Source: Rapana venosa (Eukaryota > Mollusca > Gastropoda > Neogastropoda > Muricidae). From it: 64,000 nucleotides of DNA. The notes beneath the pieces are model-generated. The model ran no database searches. It saw only the letters and a program-made list of their open reading frames with translations, and was not told where the DNA came from. Each line of letters starts with the position of its first letter. Within the stretch, counting starts at the first letter, position 1. Shown here piece by piece: positions 63,845 to 64,000 of the stretch. The DNA is taken from assembly GCA_028751875.1 (NCBI GenBank), contig CM054157.1, positions 18,045-82,044 of the forward strand, in the 5' to 3' direction. Both the position numbers and the translations under genes were made by a program.

Positions 63845-63923
63845 CTCTTCTCTCTTCTCTCTATCGTCTCTGTCATCTTTATGTGCCTGAGGCCGATGTC
63901 AATTAAACCATTTCATGTTCAGA

Positions 63924-63964
<41 letters not shown>

Positions 63965-63972
63965 TATAAGTG
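63199..63972 (+). repeat. Tandem array of CT-tailed LINE 3'-end modules
   Basis: Six or so modules, each TATTGTGGCCTAAGGC, GATGTGCAATTAAACC, a short TTCAGA segment and 50-90 bp of (CT)n with TTTCTC variants. Starts of the unit core are near 63266, 63359, 63487, 63607, 63729 and 63878. The module is related to the LINE 3' ends at 38966, 49365 and 52308 (inverted there). Ser/Leu-rich frames across it are artefacts. Confidence 0.85.
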
Positions 63973-64000
63973 TTGGGTTATTATTAAGATGTATCCCTAC

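Overview
This is a eukaryotic, almost certainly animal, genomic window that is very rich in repeats. Supports for an invertebrate, and most likely a marine mollusc such as a gastropod (inference), are: APE-type LINEs with RNase H or 2A peptides, tRNA-derived SINEs, a Polinton/Maverick element, an intronless class A GPCR, long (GA)n, (CA)n and (ATT)n tracts, and minisatellites. A run of exactly 500 N (41349-41848) shows it comes from a scaffolded assembly.

Layout. 1-12.4 kb: mostly noncoding, with one exon resembling the LSm domain of EDC3 (minus), a possible second host exon near 10.3 kb, a LINE 3' end at 3.7-4.3 kb, a tRNA-SINE at 8.3-8.6 kb and much homopolymer sequence. 12.46-27.81 kb: a decayed Polinton/Maverick. 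Its genes are a double-jelly-roll capsid protein (minus), a divergent coiled-coil/membrane protein (plus), a conserved Polinton-type protein (minus), two decayed plus-strand ORFs, a protein-primed family B DNA polymerase (plus, interrupted by a C-rich block), a small ORF (plus) and an integrase (minus). The interval is bracketed by two inverted copies of a ~160-bp sequence, each of which can fold into an outer stem closing three hairpins. 27.81-35.3 kb: a 36-bp minisatellite split by ~1.1 kb of other sequence. 35.4-43.3 kb: SINE, LINE fragments, short segmental duplications and the gap. 43.4-47.1 kb: two further minisatellites (43 bp and 21 bp). 47.8-56.6 kb: SINEs, LINE tails, nested insertions and microsatellites. 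57.05-58.15 kb: the only fully intact host-type gene, a seven-transmembrane receptor (minus). 60.5-64 kb: a LINE with a 2A peptide and L1-like ORF1, an endonuclease-containing ORF2 cut off inside a (CT)n tract, and a tandem array of LINE 3' tails.

How it fits together. Apart from the GPCR and the two candidate exons, nearly everything is mobile DNA or its by-products. Many microsatellites sit at LINE 3' ends: (CT)n tails after one set of families and (ATT)n after a CR1/L2-like family. Many broken frames keep readable protein similarity that jumps between frames. That points to single-base indels, which may be real decay or consensus error; base-level statements in those patches should be read with that caution.
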